From: an uncultured Bacteroidales bacterium
GTDB lineage: Bacteria; Bacteroidota; Bacteroidia; Bacteroidales; UBA932
Length of the DNA stretch: 15,922 bases
Direction of reading: 5' to 3'
NCBI GenBank assembly: GCA_900322025.1
Contig: ONYJ01000074.1
Span: 1-15,922, forward strand
Positions 14,713-15,922 of this stretch are shown here, one piece after another; the stretch's first letter is position 1, and each line of letters opens with the position of its first letter. The notes under the pieces are model-generated. The model was not told the origin of the DNA. It was given only the letters and a program-made list of their open reading frames with translations, and ran no database searches. The translations under genes were made by a program, and so were the position numbers.

Positions 14713-15123
14713 GTGAATATGACAATGGTAGAAGAAATCATTATTCAGTTGGGTATGCCAGACGGTACTTCTTACTTTAACAGAGGTACTGCTTCCGGGA
14801 CGCAAAATACTCATACCAACTCCCAGACTTATTCTCAGGCTTATTTTCAAGAAACAGAAGGGGAACGAAAACGTTTCTACAGAGATTTAGACAATAATGT
14901 AATAGGGGGTGTTTGCTCGGGTCTGGGTTATTATATGAATATAGATCCGGTATTATTGAGGGTTGTTTTAGTGGTGTTGTTTTTAGCAGGCTGTTCAGGG
15001 TTGCTCATTTATATAATACTTTGGATAGTGGCCCCTGCTGCAAAAACTCCTGCTCAAAAATGCGAAATGAGAGGTTGGCCTAAAACCGCAGAAAATATAG
15101 AAAAATTCACAAGGAGGATATAA
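14713..15123 (+). CDS. PspC domain protein, C-terminal portion after the internal stop
   Basis: The frame downstream of the internal TAA could be translated on its own from GTG 14713, ATG 14719 or ATG 14725. A weak AAGGA (14703-14707) stands 5 or 11 bases before the first two. The 136-residue product from the GTG lacks the N-terminal domain but keeps a Gln/Thr-rich linker and an intact PspC domain (about 54-112). The domain opens KRFYRDLDNNVIGGVCSGLG, followed by a hydrophobic region VLLRVVLVVLFLAGCSGLL and IILWIVAP. PspC proteins are inner-membrane stress (phage-shock type) components. Its last codons, AGG AGG ATA, form the ribosome-binding site of padR. Confidence 0.68.
   Translation: MNMTMVEEIIIQLGMPDGTSYFNRGTASGTQNTHTNSQTYSQAYFQETEGERKRFYRDLDNNVIGGVCSGLGYYMNIDPVLLRVVLVVLFLAGCSGLLIYIILWIVAPAAKTPAQKCEMRGWPKTAENIEKFTRRI
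15111..15117 (+). promoter_or_regulatory. Strong ribosome-binding site of padR
   Basis: AAGGAGG stands 8 bases before the ATG at 15126, inside the last codons of the upstream gene. It fixes 15126 rather than the later ATG at 15144 as the start, and contrasts with the absence of such sites elsewhere in the window. Confidence 0.7.
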
Positions 15124-15125
15124 AT

Positions 15126-15506
15126 ATGGAAATAAAGGATAATATGAATACAAAAGAGCTTCAGCTTAATGCAGAAAACATTAAGGCGCAAATGAGAAAA
15201 GGCGTGCTCGAATACTGCATACTATCTATTCTCAGAAAAGGAGATTCTTATGCATCTCCGCTCATAGCTGAATTGAAGTCTGCAAAAATGATAGTTGTAG
15301 AAGGAACTTTGTATCCTCTGCTAACTCGACAGAAAAATCAAGGATTGCTTTCTTATCGTTGGGAAGAAAGTCCGAGCGGCCCGCCAAGAAAATACTACTC
15401 GCTAACAGAAAAAGGCAAACTTGCCTTGGAGCTGATGGACGAGGCTTGGCAAGAAGTGATAAAAACGGTTGCCTTGATAAAAGACGGAATAAATATGTCT
15501 GAATAA
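15126..15506 (+). CDS. PadR-family transcriptional regulator
   Basis: A 126-residue DNA-binding protein of the PadR family. The winged helix covers about 25-98. It starts KGVLEYCILSIL (25-36), carries IVVEGTLYPLLTRQKNQGLL (56-75) and the wing SGPPRKYYSLTEKGK (84-98), and ends in a C-terminal dimerisation helix. These motifs are near-universal in PadR proteins. It has the short one-helix C-terminal form. The gene lies 2 bases after the interrupted PspC gene and 15 bases before the second PspC gene. It probably represses its own operon by binding the promoter palindromes near 14320-14392, as PadR proteins often do with neighbouring membrane-protein genes; that target is inferred. Confidence 0.93.
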   Translation: MEIKDNMNTKELQLNAENIKAQMRKGVLEYCILSILRKGDSYASPLIAELKSAKMIVVEGTLYPLLTRQKNQGLLSYRWEESPSGPPRKYYSLTEKGKLALELMDEAWQEVIKTVALIKDGINMSE

Positions 15507-15508
15507 AA

Positions 15509-15515
15509 CGGAGGA
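15509..15515 (+). promoter_or_regulatory. Ribosome-binding site of the second PspC gene
   Basis: CGGAGGA ends 6 bases before the ATG at 15522, supporting that start over the in-frame ATG at 15528. Confidence 0.6.
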
Positions 15516-15521
15516 TTTTAT

Positions 15522-15922
15522 ATGAGCATGGGAGAAACTATAAAAGTGAGTATAGGAGGCATATCGTTTTCTGTAACAAAAGATGCCTACGAAAGACTTA
15601 GGAATTACCTGAATAGCATAGAGAAACACTATAAAGGGAAACCAGACGGGCAAGAAATCATCAATGATATAGAGAGTCGTATAGCAGAGCTACTATTAGA
15701 AAAGAATAAAATAGAAGAGGTGGTAGATCTGCAGCGTGTGGAGGTGGTAATAGATATAATGGGGGTTCCTACTCAGTTCTCTGAAGAAGAAGCAGAGAAT
15801 TCAAACAGAGGCAGCGAAACAGGCCCTCAAGAGTCTTTCAAAGAAGAAACAAAGCCCCTGAATAAGAGGTTGTATCGCGACAGATCAGACAGGTTAATTG
15901 GAGGTGTGTGCAGTGGTCTTGC
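15522..15922 (+). CDS. PspC-domain membrane protein (5' part, runs off window)
   Basis: The first 133 codons of an intact PspC-family gene. The N-terminal domain (about 5-86) begins IKVSIGGISFSVTKDAYERL and continues IINDIESRIAELL (47-59) and VEVVIDIMGVP (73-83). This layout is typical of Bacteroidales PspC fusions. An acidic, polar linker (87-112) leads to the start of the PspC domain, KRLYRDRSDRLIGGVCSGL (115-133), where the window ends. It is a paralogue of the interrupted gene upstream of padR and aligns with it over the whole visible length, with one single-residue gap near residue 60. It probably acts at the inner membrane in envelope stress, under PadR control. The remaining part should contain the transmembrane helices. 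Confidence 0.85.
   Translation, partial: MSMGETIKVSIGGISFSVTKDAYERLRNYLNSIEKHYKGKPDGQEIINDIESRIAELLLEKNKIEEVVDLQRVEVVIDIMGVPTQFSEEEAENSNRGSETGPQESFKEETKPLNKRLYRDRSDRLIGGVCSGL

Larger units (their letters stand above)
14515..15123 (+). pseudogene. PspC-family membrane protein gene interrupted by one in-frame TAA
   Basis: Read as one frame, this is a 202-codon PspC-domain gene with a single internal stop, TAA at 14662-14664 (codon 50). Before the stop, residues 1-49 align without gaps to the second PspC protein at the right end of the window: DYLSAF against NYLNSI, and QEIE against NDIE. The stop falls exactly at that protein's Ser52. Directly after it the same frame continues RIAEIL against RIAELL, then VEEIIIQLGMP against VEVVIDIMGVP. 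The PspC domain follows (codons about 120-178, with one or two hydrophobic helices), then a tail containing EMRGWPKTAENIEKF. No frameshift or other stop is present. Possible readings are a recent nonsense mutation, a sequence error, readthrough, or two separate products. Confidence 0.72.

Noticed and set aside
14515..15123. Stop-codon reassignment as explanation for the internal TAA
   Set aside because: TAA ends several intact genes in this window (trmN6, both transketolase genes, padR), so TAA is used as a normal stop.

Overview
The window reads as chromosomal DNA of a member of the Bacteroidota, most likely Bacteroidales. The evidence is the gene content (a PadR/PspC locus with Bacteroides-like residues, a sigma-54 activator–LptE–TPR–SecG run, a 'sensor of ECF sigma factor' type protein and a two-chain transketolase), AT-rich codon use, mostly absent Shine-Dalgarno sequences, and several intergenic matches to the Bacteroidota -7 promoter element TAnnTTTG. 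No rRNA, tRNA, CRISPR array, transposase or phage gene is visible. Apart from the right end it looks like ordinary core genome.

Layout, left to right. (1) Bases 1-1002, plus strand: the 3' end of a LolD-like ABC ATPase gene and trmN6. (2) Bases 999-4511, minus strand: the two transketolase halves, an ECF sigma factor, its likely membrane anti-sigma partner, and a small secreted LTxxE-type sensor protein. The spacing suggests one transcript starting at a -7 box near 4545. (3) Bases 4620-7469, plus strand: lepA, then a membrane acyltransferase. (4) Bases 7518-11366, minus strand: kdsB, a secreted protein with an OmpA-like region and TPRs, and a GT4 glycosyltransferase. (5) Bases 11500-14218, plus strand: a sigma-54-dependent activator without a receiver domain, lptE, a TPR protein and secG, tightly packed and overlapping. 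They are followed by a strong hairpin terminator. (6) Bases 14312-15922, plus strand: a promoter with palindromic candidate operators, a PspC-family gene interrupted by one in-frame stop codon, a padR regulator gene, and a second PspC-family gene that runs off the window.

Most genes serve the cell envelope: lipoprotein export (LolD), LPS inner-core precursor (KdsB), LPS transport (LptE), protein translocation (SecG), surface glycan building and acylation, and envelope-stress signalling (ECF sigma trio, PspC/PadR). The part most worth a second look is the right end. There, two paralogous PspC genes flank padR, and the first has a TAA at codon 50 exactly where its neighbour has Ser52, with the frame otherwise fully open and conserved on both sides.
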